Positions 8,550 to 16,703 of a DNA stretch of 56,948 nt are shown here, piece after piece (the stretch's first letter is position 1; the number at the start of each line of letters is the position of its first letter). The DNA is taken from positions 1 to 56,948 of the forward strand of contig NZ_KB899836.1 in the NCBI RefSeq assembly GCF_000378425.1, written 5' to 3'. Below the pieces are notes generated by a model. It was not told the origin of the DNA. It made no database searches and saw nothing but the letters and a program-made list of their open reading frames with translations. The DNA is from Cohnella laeviribosi DSM 21336. Lineage in GTDB: Bacteria; Bacillota; Bacilli; Paenibacillales; Paenibacillaceae. The position numbers and the translations under genes are program-made.

Positions 8550-10436
8550 CTAGAACCTCCTTCCCGCGATCGCCAGCATCAGGACGACGGCGGCGATGAC
8601 GGCGGCGAGACCGTAGGTTTGCAGCTGGCCGCTCAGCAGCCGGGAGTTAAGCCGGCCGAGCGCCTGAACGGCGCCGGCGGCGAGCCGGCCGGCTCCGCCG
8701 ACGACGGCGCCGTCGAACAGCCGAAGCGCGCGGCCCAAGCCCTGCAGCGGCTTCACGAACAAATACCCGTACGCCTCGTTGAGGTAATATTCGCGCTCGA
8801 TCAGGCGCACGAGCCAGGGCCAGGGCCTCGTCTGCCCGGCTCCGCCGCCTTTCGGCGCGCCTTTGCCGTACAGGAGCCAGCCCAAATAAAGCCCCAGCAA
8901 GCCGGCCGCCGCCGATGCGGCCATGACCGGAACGCTCTCCGCCTGCTCCGGAATCGCCTCGCCGCTCAGCCAGGCGCCGAGCCAGGAGCCGAAGGGCGTC
9001 TGCACGAATCCCGCGGCGACGGACAACGCGGCCAGTACGAGCAGCGGCGCCGTCATGACGGCCGGAGCTTCCTTCGCGCGCGCGGCCAAGGCGGCGTCGC
9101 CCCGCGGCCGGCCCCAGAACGCGAGGATAAACAATCGCGCCATATACAGCGCGGTGAAGCAGGCGGTGACGATCCCGGCCGCAAACAGCAAGGGATGGCG
9201 CTCGAACGCCGCCGCCAGCACGGCGTCTTTGGACCAGAAGCCCGCGAGCGGAGGGACGCCCGACAGCGCCAGAACGCCCGCCCCGAACGTCCAGGCGGTC
9301 GTTTTCATCCGCCGGCCCAGGCCCCCCATCTGCCGCAGGTCCTGCGTATGCAGCGCATGGATGACGTTGCCCGCCCCGAGAAACAGCAGCGCCTTGAAGA
9401 ACGCGTGCGTAAACAGGTGGAACACCGCCGCCGTCCAGGAGCCGGAGCCGAGCGCGAGCATCATGTAGCCGAGCTGGCTGACCGTCGAGTAGGCGAGCAC
9501 CCGTTTGATGTCGTTTTGCTTTAGCGCGGCGGTTGCCGCCAACAGGGCCGTAAACGCGCCGATATAGGCGACCGTGTCCAGGGCGACCGCCGACGCTTCG
9601 AAAATGTCGTACGTCCGCGCAACGAGAAAAACCCCCGCAGCCACCATCGTAGCCGCATGGATCAGGGCGCTGACCGGCGTCGGTCCTTCCATCGCGTCCG
9701 GGAGCCATACGTGCAGCGGAAACTGGCCGGATTTGCCGACCGCCCCGAGAAACAGGAGCAGCGCGATCGCCGTCGTGATGCTGGTGGAAATGACGCCGGC
9801 CTGGGAATCGAACACGTTGTGCAGGCTGACGAAATCGAGCGCATGGCCCGGCATGTACCGAAACAGCAGCAGAATCGCGATCAACAGGCCGAGGTCGCCG
9901 ACGCGGGTGACGATGAACGCTTTTTTCGCCGCCGCTCTCGCTTCCGGCTTATGGAACCAGAAGCCGATCAGAAGAAACGAGCAGACGCCGACGAGCTCCC
10001 AGCCTATGTAAAGCAGCAGCAGATTGTCGGCCAGAACAAGCCCGAGCATGGAGCAGGCGAACAGCGACAGGTAGGCGTAAAACACCGATTTCCGCTCGTC
10101 GTCCCGCATGTAGCCGAGCGAGTAAAGATTCACGAGAAAAGCGACCAGCGACACGATCACGAGCATCAGCGCGGTCAGGTTCGTCACTTCGAAGCCTGCG
10201 GACAGCGTCACGGACCCGATCGTCAGCCAGGCGAACCCGCCGCTGTAATCCTCGGCGCCGGTTCCGATCCGCTCGAAGGCGATGAGAAGCGACAGCGCCA
10301 GCGAGGCGAGCGAGGCAACGATCGCGATGAAGGCTCCCGTCCGCTTCAGGCTACGGTTTAGCTCCGTCAACACGACGAACGCCGCCAGCGGGAACAACGG
10401 CGCCAGCCAGGCGTATTGCGAGAAAACCGTCCGCAT
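8550..10436 (-). CDS. nuoL: NADH-quinone oxidoreductase subunit L
   Basis: Largest antiporter-like subunit of complex I, 628 residues. Conserved NuoL signatures are present: LLLLYIGWELVGVCSFLLIGFW, KSGQFPLHVWLPDAMEGPTPVSALIHAATMVAAGVFL, and THAFFKALLFLGAGNVIHAL. The C-terminal region after about 480 corresponds to the lateral-helix and final TM part (LNEAYGYLFVKPLQGLGR...). GGAGGTGAGGGG precedes the ATG at 10436, four bases after the nuoK stop. Confidence 0.96.
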   Translation of the reverse strand: MRTVFSQYAWLAPLFPLAAFVVLTELNRSLKRTGAFIAIVASLASLALSLLIAFERIGTGAEDYSGGFAWLTIGSVTLSAGFEVTNLTALMLVIVSLVAFLVNLYSLGYMRDDERKSVFYAYLSLFACSMLGLVLADNLLLLYIGWELVGVCSFLLIGFWFHKPEARAAAKKAFIVTRVGDLGLLIAILLLFRYMPGHALDFVSLHNVFDSQAGVISTSITTAIALLLFLGAVGKSGQFPLHVWLPDAMEGPTPVSALIHAATMVAAGVFLVARTYDIFEASAVALDTVAYIGAFTALLAATAALKQNDIKRVLAYSTVSQLGYMMLALGSGSWTAAVFHLFTHAFFKALLFLGAGNVIHALHTQDLRQMGGLGRRMKTTAWTFGAGVLALSGVPPLAGFWSKDAVLAAAFERHPLLFAAGIVTACFTALYMARLFILAFWGRPRGDAALAARAKEAPAVMTAPLLVLAALSVAAGFVQTPFGSWLGAWLSGEAIPEQAESVPVMAASAAAGLLGLYLGWLLYGKGAPKGGGAGQTRPWPWLVRLIEREYYLNEAYGYLFVKPLQGLGRALRLFDGAVVGGAGRLAAGAVQALGRLNSRLLSGQLQTYGLAAVIAAVVLMLAIAGRRF

Positions 10437-10440
10437 CCCC

Positions 10441-10749
10441 TCACCTCCCCAGCCTGTCGTATTCGTCCACGTTCACCGTCGCCCGGCTCCGGTACAGCAC
10501 GATCAGCACCGCGATGCCGACGGCGGCCTCCGCGGCGGCGACCGTGATGGCGAACAGGGAGAAAATCTGCCCGGCCAGCGAAGGAACGACGCCGTATTTG
10601 GCAAAGGCGATCAGGTTGAGGTTGACCGCGCCCAGCATCAGCTCGATGCACAGCAGGACGACGACGGCGTTGCGCTTGGTCAGCACGCCGTACAGTCCGA
10701 TGCAGAACAGGACGGCGGCCAGCGTTAGATAGGACGCGAGCATGCTCAT
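10441..10749 (-). CDS. nuoK: NADH-quinone oxidoreductase subunit K
   Basis: Small membrane subunit of complex I, 102 residues, three transmembrane helices. The conserved [17 protein letters not shown] segment holds the glutamate of the proton path, and [20 protein letters not shown] matches the third helix. The start at 10749 overlaps the nuoJ stop (ATGA) and has GGAGGAGG at seven bases; the next ATG at 10743 has poorer spacing. Confidence 0.96.
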   Translation of the reverse strand: MSMLASYLTLAAVLFCIGLYGVLTKRNAVVVLLCIELMLGAVNLNLIAFAKYGVVPSLAGQIFSLFAITVAAAEAAVGIAVLIVLYRSRATVNVDEYDRLGR

Positions 10750-11270
10750 GCCGGTTCCTCCTCCCTTTTGGCCAGCGCCACGGCGCCGATGAAGGCGGCG
10801 GTCAGCAGCACCGAGACCAGTTCGAACGGAACGGCGTATTTCGTGAACAGCAGCGTACCGATCTCCGTCGTATTGTCCGCCGGCAGCGCCGTCTCGGGGA
10901 CGGGAAAGCCCGCGCTGCGTATCGCAAAGAACAGAATGCCGAACAGGCACAGGCAGAAGACGGCCGCCAGCGTCTCAAGCAGCGGCCTTCCACGCTCCCG
11001 CTCCTCGTCCCGGTGCTTGGTCATCATGATTCCGAAAATCATCAAAATCGTCACCGCGCCGACGTAGATCAGCACCTGCACGAAGGCGACGAATTCCGCC
11101 CCCAGAAGAATGAACAGCCCTGCAAGCGAGACGAACGTGAAGGCCAGCGAAAGCGCCGTATGCACCACTTTGGCCAAGCTCAGCGCCATCACCGCGCCGG
11201 TGATCGCGCAGACGGCAAGCGCGAAAAACGCGAAAAACTCGCCGGTCGGGTTCAGGTTGAACGGGAACAC
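10746..11270 (-). CDS. nuoJ: NADH-quinone oxidoreductase subunit J
   Basis: Complex I membrane subunit of 174 residues with five predicted transmembrane helices. The segment [26 protein letters not shown] is the conserved NuoJ TM3 with its pi-bulge region. It begins directly after the nuoI stop and overlaps nuoK by four bases. The long extracytoplasmic loop between TM4 and TM5 is acidic. Confidence 0.95.
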   Translation of the reverse strand: MFPFNLNPTGEFFAFFALAVCAITGAVMALSLAKVVHTALSLAFTFVSLAGLFILLGAEFVAFVQVLIYVGAVTILMIFGIMMTKHRDEERERGRPLLETLAAVFCLCLFGILFFAIRSAGFPVPETALPADNTTEIGTLLFTKYAVPFELVSVLLTAAFIGAVALAKREEEPA

Positions 11271-11726
11271 CTACTTGCCGCCCCCTCTCTGCGGAGCGCC
11301 GATGTTGTTGTTGTCCTTGCGGATATTGCGGTTGTTTGCGTAAAGCCAGTCGCGGTCCTTGAACAGCTCGTCGCGGCTATACGCCGCCAGCTCGAAATTG
11401 TTCGTCATGACGATCGCTTCCGTCGGGCATACCTCGGTACAGAGATCGCACAGAATGCAGATTTCGAAATTGATGTCGAACGTGTCGATGACCTTGCCTT
11501 TTTTCTCCGGGTCCGGATTCGGCTTGCCCGTCAGCGTAATGCAGTCCGTCGGGCAAATCCGGGCGCACTGGTTGCACACGATGCACAGGTCCGGCTCGAA
11601 GTACTGGATGCCGCGGAACCGGTCCGGCATTTCGATCGGAACGTCCGGATAGGGGTATGTCACTTTGGGGGTTCCGAGCGTCTTCAGCGTCACGCCGAGC
11701 CCTTTGACGATGCCTTTGCCTTTCAT
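11271..11726 (-). CDS. nuoI: NADH-quinone oxidoreductase subunit I (2x 4Fe-4S)
   Basis: Peripheral-arm subunit carrying clusters N6a and N6b, 151 residues. Two ferredoxin motifs are complete: CIVCNQCARICP and CILCDLCTEVCP. The open frame extends 12 codons upstream to 11762, but the ATG at 11726 (MKGKGIVKGLGVTLK) has GAGGAGG at eight bases and lies 13 bases after nuoH, so it is taken as the start. The short C-terminal tail is asparagine- and glycine-rich. Confidence 0.95.
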   Translation of the reverse strand: MKGKGIVKGLGVTLKTLGTPKVTYPYPDVPIEMPDRFRGIQYFEPDLCIVCNQCARICPTDCITLTGKPNPDPEKKGKVIDTFDINFEICILCDLCTEVCPTEAIVMTNNFELAAYSRDELFKDRDWLYANNRNIRKDNNNIGAPQRGGGK

Positions 11727-11739
11727 GTCGCCAGCCTCC

Positions 11740-12747
11740 TCAGCCCAACCATTCGATTCCAAGCGCCGTCAGCAAAATGTTCGCAAGCGCCAGCGGGAGC
11801 AGCGCCTTCCAGGCGAGGCCCATCAGCTGGTCGACCCTGAGCCGCGGCAGCGTGGCGCGGATCCAGAACAGGGAAAACACAATCAACGCAAACTTGAACG
11901 CAAACCAGACCAGTCCGGGGATAAAATCAAGCTGCGGAAAAGGCGCATTCCAGCCGCCGAGAAACAAAATCGTGGTCAGGCAGGCAATGGCATAGATGTA
12001 AACGTACTCCGCCAGCATGAAGAAGGCGAACCGGAAGCCGCTGTACTCGACATGATAGCCGGCGACCAGCTCCGATTCCGCCTCCGGCAGATCGAAGGGC
12101 GTTCGGTTCAGCTCGGACACGGCCGCCACGACGAACACGGCGAAGCCGATGATTTGCGGAAACACGTTCCAGTGCCAGAAGTACCCTTCCTGGCGCAGGA
12201 CGATATCCCGCAGATTCAGGCTCTCCGTCAGCATGGCCACGCCGACGACCGAGAGGACGAGCGGCACCTCGTAGCTGATCATTTGGGCGGCCGAGCGCAT
12301 GCCGCCAAGCAGCGCGTATTTGTTGTTGGAGGCCCAGCCTGCGATGACGATGGCGATCGTCGTCACGCCGGACAGCGCGACGTAGTACAGGAAGCCGACG
12401 TTCAGGTCGGCGAATGGAAGGTTCAGTCCGTAGGGAATGACCGCCAGCACCGTAAACGAAGGAATGAAGGCGAGCGCGGGCGCGAGCACGAACAGCGCTT
12501 TGTCGGCTTTGGCGGGGATGGTGTCTTCCTTGACGAGCAGCTTCGCAACGTCCGCGACCGTTTGCAGCAGGCCCAGCGGGCCGGTGCGGTTCGGCCCTTG
12601 CCTGAATTGCATCCAGCCGATGACCTTGCGTTCGAAATAGATGGCGTACGTGACGAACACGATGACGACGGCCAAAAGCGCCAGCGCCACTAGCGCATAC
12701 CTTCCCGCCGCTTCCCAGGAGACCGGATCGTCCCAAAAGCGCTGCAT
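11740..12747 (-). CDS. nuoH: NADH-quinone oxidoreductase subunit H
   Basis: Membrane subunit that forms the quinone chamber with NuoB and NuoD; 335 residues, eight helices. Signatures include ERKVIGWMQFRQGPNRTGPLGLLQTVADVAKLL and the acidic loop ELNRTPFDLPEAESELVAGYHVEYSG, both typical of NuoH. It starts at 12747 with a TGATG overlap to nuoD. Confidence 0.97.
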   Translation of the reverse strand: MQRFWDDPVSWEAAGRYALVALALLAVVIVFVTYAIYFERKVIGWMQFRQGPNRTGPLGLLQTVADVAKLLVKEDTIPAKADKALFVLAPALAFIPSFTVLAVIPYGLNLPFADLNVGFLYYVALSGVTTIAIVIAGWASNNKYALLGGMRSAAQMISYEVPLVLSVVGVAMLTESLNLRDIVLRQEGYFWHWNVFPQIIGFAVFVVAAVSELNRTPFDLPEAESELVAGYHVEYSGFRFAFFMLAEYVYIYAIACLTTILFLGGWNAPFPQLDFIPGLVWFAFKFALIVFSLFWIRATLPRLRVDQLMGLAWKALLPLALANILLTALGIEWLG

Positions 12748-13853
12748 CAGCAGTCCACCTCCCCGAGCACGATGTCGATGCCCCCCAGTATCGTCACCAG
12801 ATTCGTCATGCTCTCGCCGACGAGCAGTTTGGGCAAAATTTGCAGATTGACGAAAGAGGGCCGGCGGAACTTGAGCCGGTACGGCTCCGCCTTGCCGGTC
12901 GAGACGATATAGCAGCCGATTTCGCCGCGCGGCGATTCGATCCGGACGTAGATTTCGCCCGCCGGCGGCCGAATGACCCGCGGCACCTTGCCCATCGTCT
13001 CCCCTTCGGGCGGAAACTGCTCCAGCGCCTGCTCCAGAATGCGCAGGCTTTGCCGAATTTCCTCCATCCGGACAACGTAACGGTCGTAGCAGTCCCCGTT
13101 GCGGCCGACCGGCACGTCGAATTCGAACCGATCGTACAGGCTGTACGGCTCATTTTTGCGCAAATCCCATTTGACGCCGGTCGATCTTAAATTCGCCCCC
13201 GACAAGCCGTAAGCGATGGCCGTCTCCGCATCGTAAGCGCCGACCCCCTTGATCCGGGACAGAAAAATCTCGTTGCCGCTGACCAGCGCGTGGTAGTCGT
13301 CCAACTTGCCGTACATGGATTTGACAAAATCCTTGACCTTGTCAATCCAGCCTTCCGGCGCATCCCATTTCACGCCGCCCACCCGCATGTAGTTGTACGT
13401 CAGCCTTGCGCCGCACAGCTCGTTGAACAATTGGAGGATTCGTTCCCGGTCGTTGAAGGCGTACAAAAACGGGCTCAGCGCCCCGATGTCGAGCAGATAG
13501 GTTCCCCACCAGACGAGGTGGCTGGCGATCCGCTGCAGCTCCATGACGATGAGGCGGAGAAATTCCGCCCGCTCCGGCACCGTCAGGCCCATCATTTTTT
13601 CGACGGCATGCACGAGCACGTAATTGTTGGTCATCGCGGACACATAGTCCATCCGGTCGGTGTAAGGGATGATTTGCGTATAATTCAGGCTTTCGGCCAG
13701 CTTCTCCGTCCCTCGGTGCAGATAGCCCATGACCGGCGTCGCTTCCGTAATGATCTCCCCGTCGAGCTTCACGATAATCCGAAACACGCCGTGCGTGCTG
13801 GGATGCTGGGGACCGACGTTGAGCAGCAGTTCTTCGGTACGAATCACGCCCAT
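12747..13853 (-). CDS. nuoD: NADH-quinone oxidoreductase subunit D
   Basis: 49-kDa-type subunit of the peripheral arm, 368 residues, forming the quinone-reduction site with NuoB. The N-terminal loop NVGPQHPSTHGVFR holds the conserved histidines of the quinone site; the PRGEIGCYIVSTG segment and the C-terminal LGGIDIVLGEVDC are also typical. The open frame runs 46 codons upstream, but GGAGGTGTG before the ATG at 13853 and homology set the start there. It overlaps the nuoC stop by one base (TGATG). Confidence 0.97.
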   Translation of the reverse strand: MGVIRTEELLLNVGPQHPSTHGVFRIIVKLDGEIITEATPVMGYLHRGTEKLAESLNYTQIIPYTDRMDYVSAMTNNYVLVHAVEKMMGLTVPERAEFLRLIVMELQRIASHLVWWGTYLLDIGALSPFLYAFNDRERILQLFNELCGARLTYNYMRVGGVKWDAPEGWIDKVKDFVKSMYGKLDDYHALVSGNEIFLSRIKGVGAYDAETAIAYGLSGANLRSTGVKWDLRKNEPYSLYDRFEFDVPVGRNGDCYDRYVVRMEEIRQSLRILEQALEQFPPEGETMGKVPRVIRPPAGEIYVRIESPRGEIGCYIVSTGKAEPYRLKFRRPSFVNLQILPKLLVGESMTNLVTILGGIDIVLGEVDC

Positions 13854-14845
13854 CACACCTCCGGATCGAGCGGAACGTAGTCTTTGCGAAGCGGATGGCC
13901 TTCCCAGTCGTCGGGCATCATGATGCGGCGAAGGTCCGGATGGCCGGGAAAATCGATGCCGAGCAGATCGTAAATCTCGCGTTCGTTCCAATTGGCCGTT
14001 TCCCAGACCGGCGTCACCGACGGAACGGACGGCCGGTCGCGATCGGTGCGCACCTTGATCGCGTAGTTGTGGCCGCTGTCCAGGCTGAGCAGGTGGTAGA
14101 CGACCTCCATATGCGTCTCGTAATCGACGCCCGTCACGTTGCGAAGATAGTTGGCGTTCAGCTCCTCGTGGCTGCGGAACAGCCTAGCCGCCTGCAGCCA
14201 CCGCTCCTTCCGGACGACGATGGTCGGCAGGTGGTCGTTCGCCTCGTTGATCGAGGCGGATTCGACCGCGTCGTCCGCCACCAGCTCGCGCAAAAGCTGC
14301 ACGGCCCGGTCCAGGCGGGGCTGGTTCGGCGACGGCGGCTTCGGCGGCGGCTCATTCGTTTCGGCCGCCGCGCCTGCCGGACCAGCGGATGCGGCCCCAG
14401 GCGAGGCCGCTTGCGGACCGGCTTGCGCCGCTCCGGGCGAGCCGGCTTGAGCGGCCGCGTCTTGCGCTGCGGCGGCGGCTTTCGCGGCTTTGGCGGCTTC
14501 CCTCGCCTCCAGCGCCGCTTTGCGGCGGGCCGCCTTCTCCTCCTCCGTTTCCTTGCGGCGGGCGGGAGCGGCCGGTTCCGTACGTGCGCCGTCAGCCGCC
14601 GTCTCCGCCGCTTTCGGGCGCGGCGTCCCGGCGCCGGTTGCAGCCGCGCCTGCTTCCGGCGCTTCCGTTCGCTTTTCCCCGGCGCTCACCGCAGAACCCC
14701 CGTCTTCCGGCGCTCCTGATCGCCTTTCTCCGATGTTCGCCGCGGAAACGCCGTCTTCTAGCGTCCCCGTTCGCTGCTCCCCGGCGCTAGCCGCGGAAAC
14801 ATCATCTTCCGGCTCGCCCGGGCGTTTCCGCTCCTCTTCGCTCAT
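13853..14845 (-). CDS. nuoC: NADH-quinone oxidoreductase subunit C with long repetitive N-terminal extension
   Basis: 30-kDa-type subunit of the peripheral arm. The conserved part is residues 175-330: [19 protein letters not shown], the [38 protein letters not shown] signature, and a C-terminal PLDPEV. Residues 1-170 are an extension unlike core NuoC: four tandem 17-residue repeats (12-79), then a charged Glu/Lys/Arg/Ala stretch likely helical (95-130), then an Ala/Gly/Pro linker. Extended NuoC proteins occur in Paenibacillaceae; the role of the tail is unknown. It overlaps nuoB by four bases and nuoD by one. Confidence 0.93.
   Translation of the reverse strand: MSEEERKRPGEPEDDVSAASAGEQRTGTLEDGVSAANIGERRSGAPEDGGSAVSAGEKRTEAPEAGAAATGAGTPRPKAAETAADGARTEPAAPARRKETEEEKAARRKAALEAREAAKAAKAAAAAQDAAAQAGSPGAAQAGPQAASPGAASAGPAGAAAETNEPPPKPPSPNQPRLDRAVQLLRELVADDAVESASINEANDHLPTIVVRKERWLQAARLFRSHEELNANYLRNVTGVDYETHMEVVYHLLSLDSGHNYAIKVRTDRDRPSVPSVTPVWETANWNEREIYDLLGIDFPGHPDLRRIMMPDDWEGHPLRKDYVPLDPEV
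14609..14812 (-). repeat. Four in-frame 51-bp repeats inside nuoC
   Basis: Encodes four imperfect 17-residue units, residues 12-28, 29-45, 46-62 and 63-79 of NuoC. The first three share the pattern (P/L)ED(D/G).SA..(A/I)GE.R(T/S)...; the fourth is more diverged ([17 protein letters not shown]). The exact 51-base period and variation between units suggest expansion by slippage or unequal recombination, then drift. Confidence 0.8.
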
Positions 14846-15360
14846 CCGCTTGTCACCCGCTTTCCGGTCCGGGCTTCGTAGCGGATTTTTTCCTGGAGCT
14901 TGTTAATGCCGTAGATGAGCGCCGCCGGATTCGGCGGACAGCCCGGAATGTAGACGTCGACGGGAACGATCTGATCCACGCCCTTGATGACGGAGTAAGA
15001 CTTCACATAAGGGCCGCCCGCCGTCGCGCACGAGCCCATCGCGATGACCCACTTCGGTTCCGGCATCTGGTCGTACAGACGCCGCAGCAGCGGACCCATC
15101 TTTTTCGTCACCGTGCCCGAGACGATCATGACGTCGGCCTGCCGCGGCGACGTGCGGAACATCACGCCGAACCGGTCCAAATCGTAGTGGGGCGCCCCGG
15201 CCGCCATCATCTCGATGGCGCAGCAGGCCAGGCCGAAGGTCAGCGGCCAAAGCGAGTTGCTGCGCACCCAGCCTTTAAGCGTTTCCAGGCTGCCGATGAA
15301 GACGTTCCGTTCCAGCTCCCGAATATCCTCCGGGGATACGCTCGCTAAATCGAATTCCAC
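14842..15360 (-). CDS. nuoB: NADH-quinone oxidoreductase subunit B
   Basis: 20-kDa-type subunit carrying the terminal cluster N2, 172 residues. The four cluster ligands are visible: the tandem cysteines of [10 protein letters not shown], the cysteine of [12 protein letters not shown], and that of [15 protein letters not shown]. It overlaps nuoA by 16 bases and nuoC by four, so the three are probably coupled. Confidence 0.97.
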   Translation of the reverse strand: MEFDLASVSPEDIRELERNVFIGSLETLKGWVRSNSLWPLTFGLACCAIEMMAAGAPHYDLDRFGVMFRTSPRQADVMIVSGTVTKKMGPLLRRLYDQMPEPKWVIAMGSCATAGGPYVKSYSVIKGVDQIVPVDVYIPGCPPNPAALIYGINKLQEKIRYEARTGKRVTSG

Positions 15361-15716
15361 TGCAGCACCTTCTTCCTCCAGGCATAAATCAGGCCGATCA
15401 GCAGCATCCCGATGAAGATCATCATTTCCGCCAACGCAAAAAGACCGAGCTTCTTATACGCTACGGCCCAAGGGTACAGGAAGACGGTCTCCACATCGAA
15501 TACGACAAACATCAAGGCATACAGATAATAGCGGACGTTGAAGCGGATCTGGCCGTCGCCCTGCGGATCGTTGCCGCTTTCGTAAGCGATTTCCTTCTCC
15601 GGCGTCGGGCTTCTGGGCCGAAGCCGCTTGCCCACCCACAGCACGACGACCGGGAACGCGATGCCCACAAGCAGGAAAACGGTAACCATGACGTACTGAT
15701 TGGCGTAATGCTCCAC
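15345..15716 (-). CDS. nuoA: NADH-quinone oxidoreductase subunit A
   Basis: First gene of the complex I operon; 123 residues, three transmembrane helices. The conserved [40 protein letters not shown] region is the NuoA signature. The start is GTG at 15716 (MEHYANQY), with GGAGG at seven bases; the nearby ATG at 15718 is in another frame. No nuoE, nuoF or nuoG occurs, as is usual for Bacillus and Paenibacillus enzymes, so the electron donor module is not encoded here. Confidence 0.96.
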   Translation of the reverse strand: MEHYANQYVMVTVFLLVGIAFPVVVLWVGKRLRPRSPTPEKEIAYESGNDPQGDGQIRFNVRYYLYALMFVVFDVETVFLYPWAVAYKKLGLFALAEMMIFIGMLLIGLIYAWRKKVLQWNSI

Positions 15717-15783
15717 ATCATCGCCTCCGTACGGGCGGAGCGGACCTGGCGTCCGTCTTCCGGCCTATTCGTATCCTTTAGCA

Positions 15784-15812
15784 ATTATAACAAAGGCTTC
15801 CAAATGCGTCCA
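15784..15812 (-). promoter_or_regulatory. Likely sigma-A promoter of the nuo operon
   Basis: On the minus strand TGGACG (15812-15807) and TATAAT (15789-15784) are separated by 17 bases. Transcription would start near 15777, about 60 bases before the nuoA GTG. The -10 is perfect and the -35 matches four of six bases. Confidence 0.65.
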
Positions 15813-16116
15813 TGGTAAAAGCGTTTTCATATTTCGGGGCCATACGGCCGCAATCCGGCGCAAAAAACGACAACCGCCGCCCGTGAACCTCCCTGTTTGT
15901 TTTCCGTTTTTAAGGGCCGTGTTCGGTTGGCTTCTGAAGCGTCTTCGTTGGGCGGCCCCTTCCGGCGAGCGGGCAAACCCATGTTCAGACGTGCAGACCC
16001 GCCTTCAAAACGGGCGAACACGCGTTGCCTTTCGACTTGAAAAGACAGGAAATCCGCGCTTTGAAGCCGGTTGGAAGACCGCCCCGGGCGATTGGGTTAC
16101 GTGCGGTAGTGCTCAG
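15813..16116. other. Intergenic stretch without recognised features
   Basis: Between the nuo promoter and the repeat block I see no open frame with a ribosome binding site, no RNA gene and no clear hairpin. Base composition is lower in G+C than the flanking genes. Confidence 0.5.
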
Positions 16117-16242
16117 CCGTCAAGTACTCTCTTGCCCGTCACCACCGCCGCCTACCCGTCAAGTAGCCCGTCCAGTACCTCTCTCTTGCCCGCCACTACC
16201 AACGCTAACCCGCCTTGTAGTCCGTCAGTACCCTTCTTGGTC
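16117..16242 (+). repeat. Imperfect tandem repeat, about 51-54 bp period
   Basis: Units begin with CCGTC(A/C)AGTA at 16117, 16168 and, shortened, at 16222. Units one and two share CTCTCTTGCCCG followed by CACYACC. The third runs into the palindrome array. No coding function is apparent. Confidence 0.6.
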
Positions 16243-16442
16243 CCGAACGGCTTTATTGGATTTTTTGCAGGATGCAGGCGCCTTTCGCCTCTTTTCGGAA
16301 CGTATGTTGGATTTTGTCCACTGAAATGGCCCGAGAGCCGTGCGGATTCGGCTTCTGCGTTCCAAATGAGTGGATATATCCAATATAGACCGGCTTCCGG
16401 CGCCCGAACGGCGTATTGGATTGGAGTTTTTCCAATATAGCT
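16243..16442. repeat. Four-unit TTGGA-N4/5-TCCAR palindrome array, copy 1
   Basis: Units start at 16257 (TTGGATTTTTTGCAGG), 16307 (TTGGATTTTGTCCA), 16370 (GTGGATATATCCAA, with a perfect 12-bp palindrome inside) and 16421 (TTGGAGTTTTTCCAA). Starts are 50, 63 and 51 bases apart. The segment CCCGAACGGC recurs just before the first and fourth units. The same layout is found at 43498-43678. The region is noncoding between nuo and ypdA. Confidence 0.75.
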
Positions 16443-16501
16443 GCGTATAGACGAGCGAAGGCAAGTTGCTTAAAGAGTCATGATGGGGATATAGACGCAC
16501 A

Positions 16502-16591
16502 GCCGCGGTTGCGATTATAGCCGAACTAGCGATTATAGCCACGGTTGCTCAGCATTACGGTTGCGATTACAGACGCCGGTTGCGATTCATA
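16502..16591 (+). repeat. Short GGTTGCGATTA-type repeats
   Basis: GGTTGCGATT occurs three times (about 16507, 16559, 16578) and two truncated versions lie between, in an irregular tandem of roughly 20 bases. Noncoding; no function is visible. Confidence 0.5.
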
Positions 16592-16646
16592 AACGAACAG
16601 CCGCCGCGTCATCCTGAGACACTTCGGCCTCCTGCCGGCGTATCGC

Positions 16647-16690
16647 AAAAAAAACATGCCGAACAGCCTGAGAAAGGCCGTGTCGGCATG
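16647..16690 (-). terminator. Intrinsic terminator of ypdA
   Basis: On the minus strand a long hairpin, CATGCCGA...CGGCATG with an inner GGCCT/AGGC stem, is followed by eight T. It begins 14 bases after the ypdA stop. Confidence 0.88.
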
Positions 16691-16703
16691 CATGCGAATA
16701 GGT

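Noticed and set aside
14842..15360. nuoEFG-type genes elsewhere in the operon
   Set aside because: All open frames between 5392 and 15716 are accounted for by eleven subunits; no NADH-binding or 51-kDa/75-kDa motifs occur.
16243..16442. CRISPR array
   Set aside because: Units are short, imperfect and palindromic, intervals vary, no constant 24-37-bp repeat occurs, and no cas genes are present.
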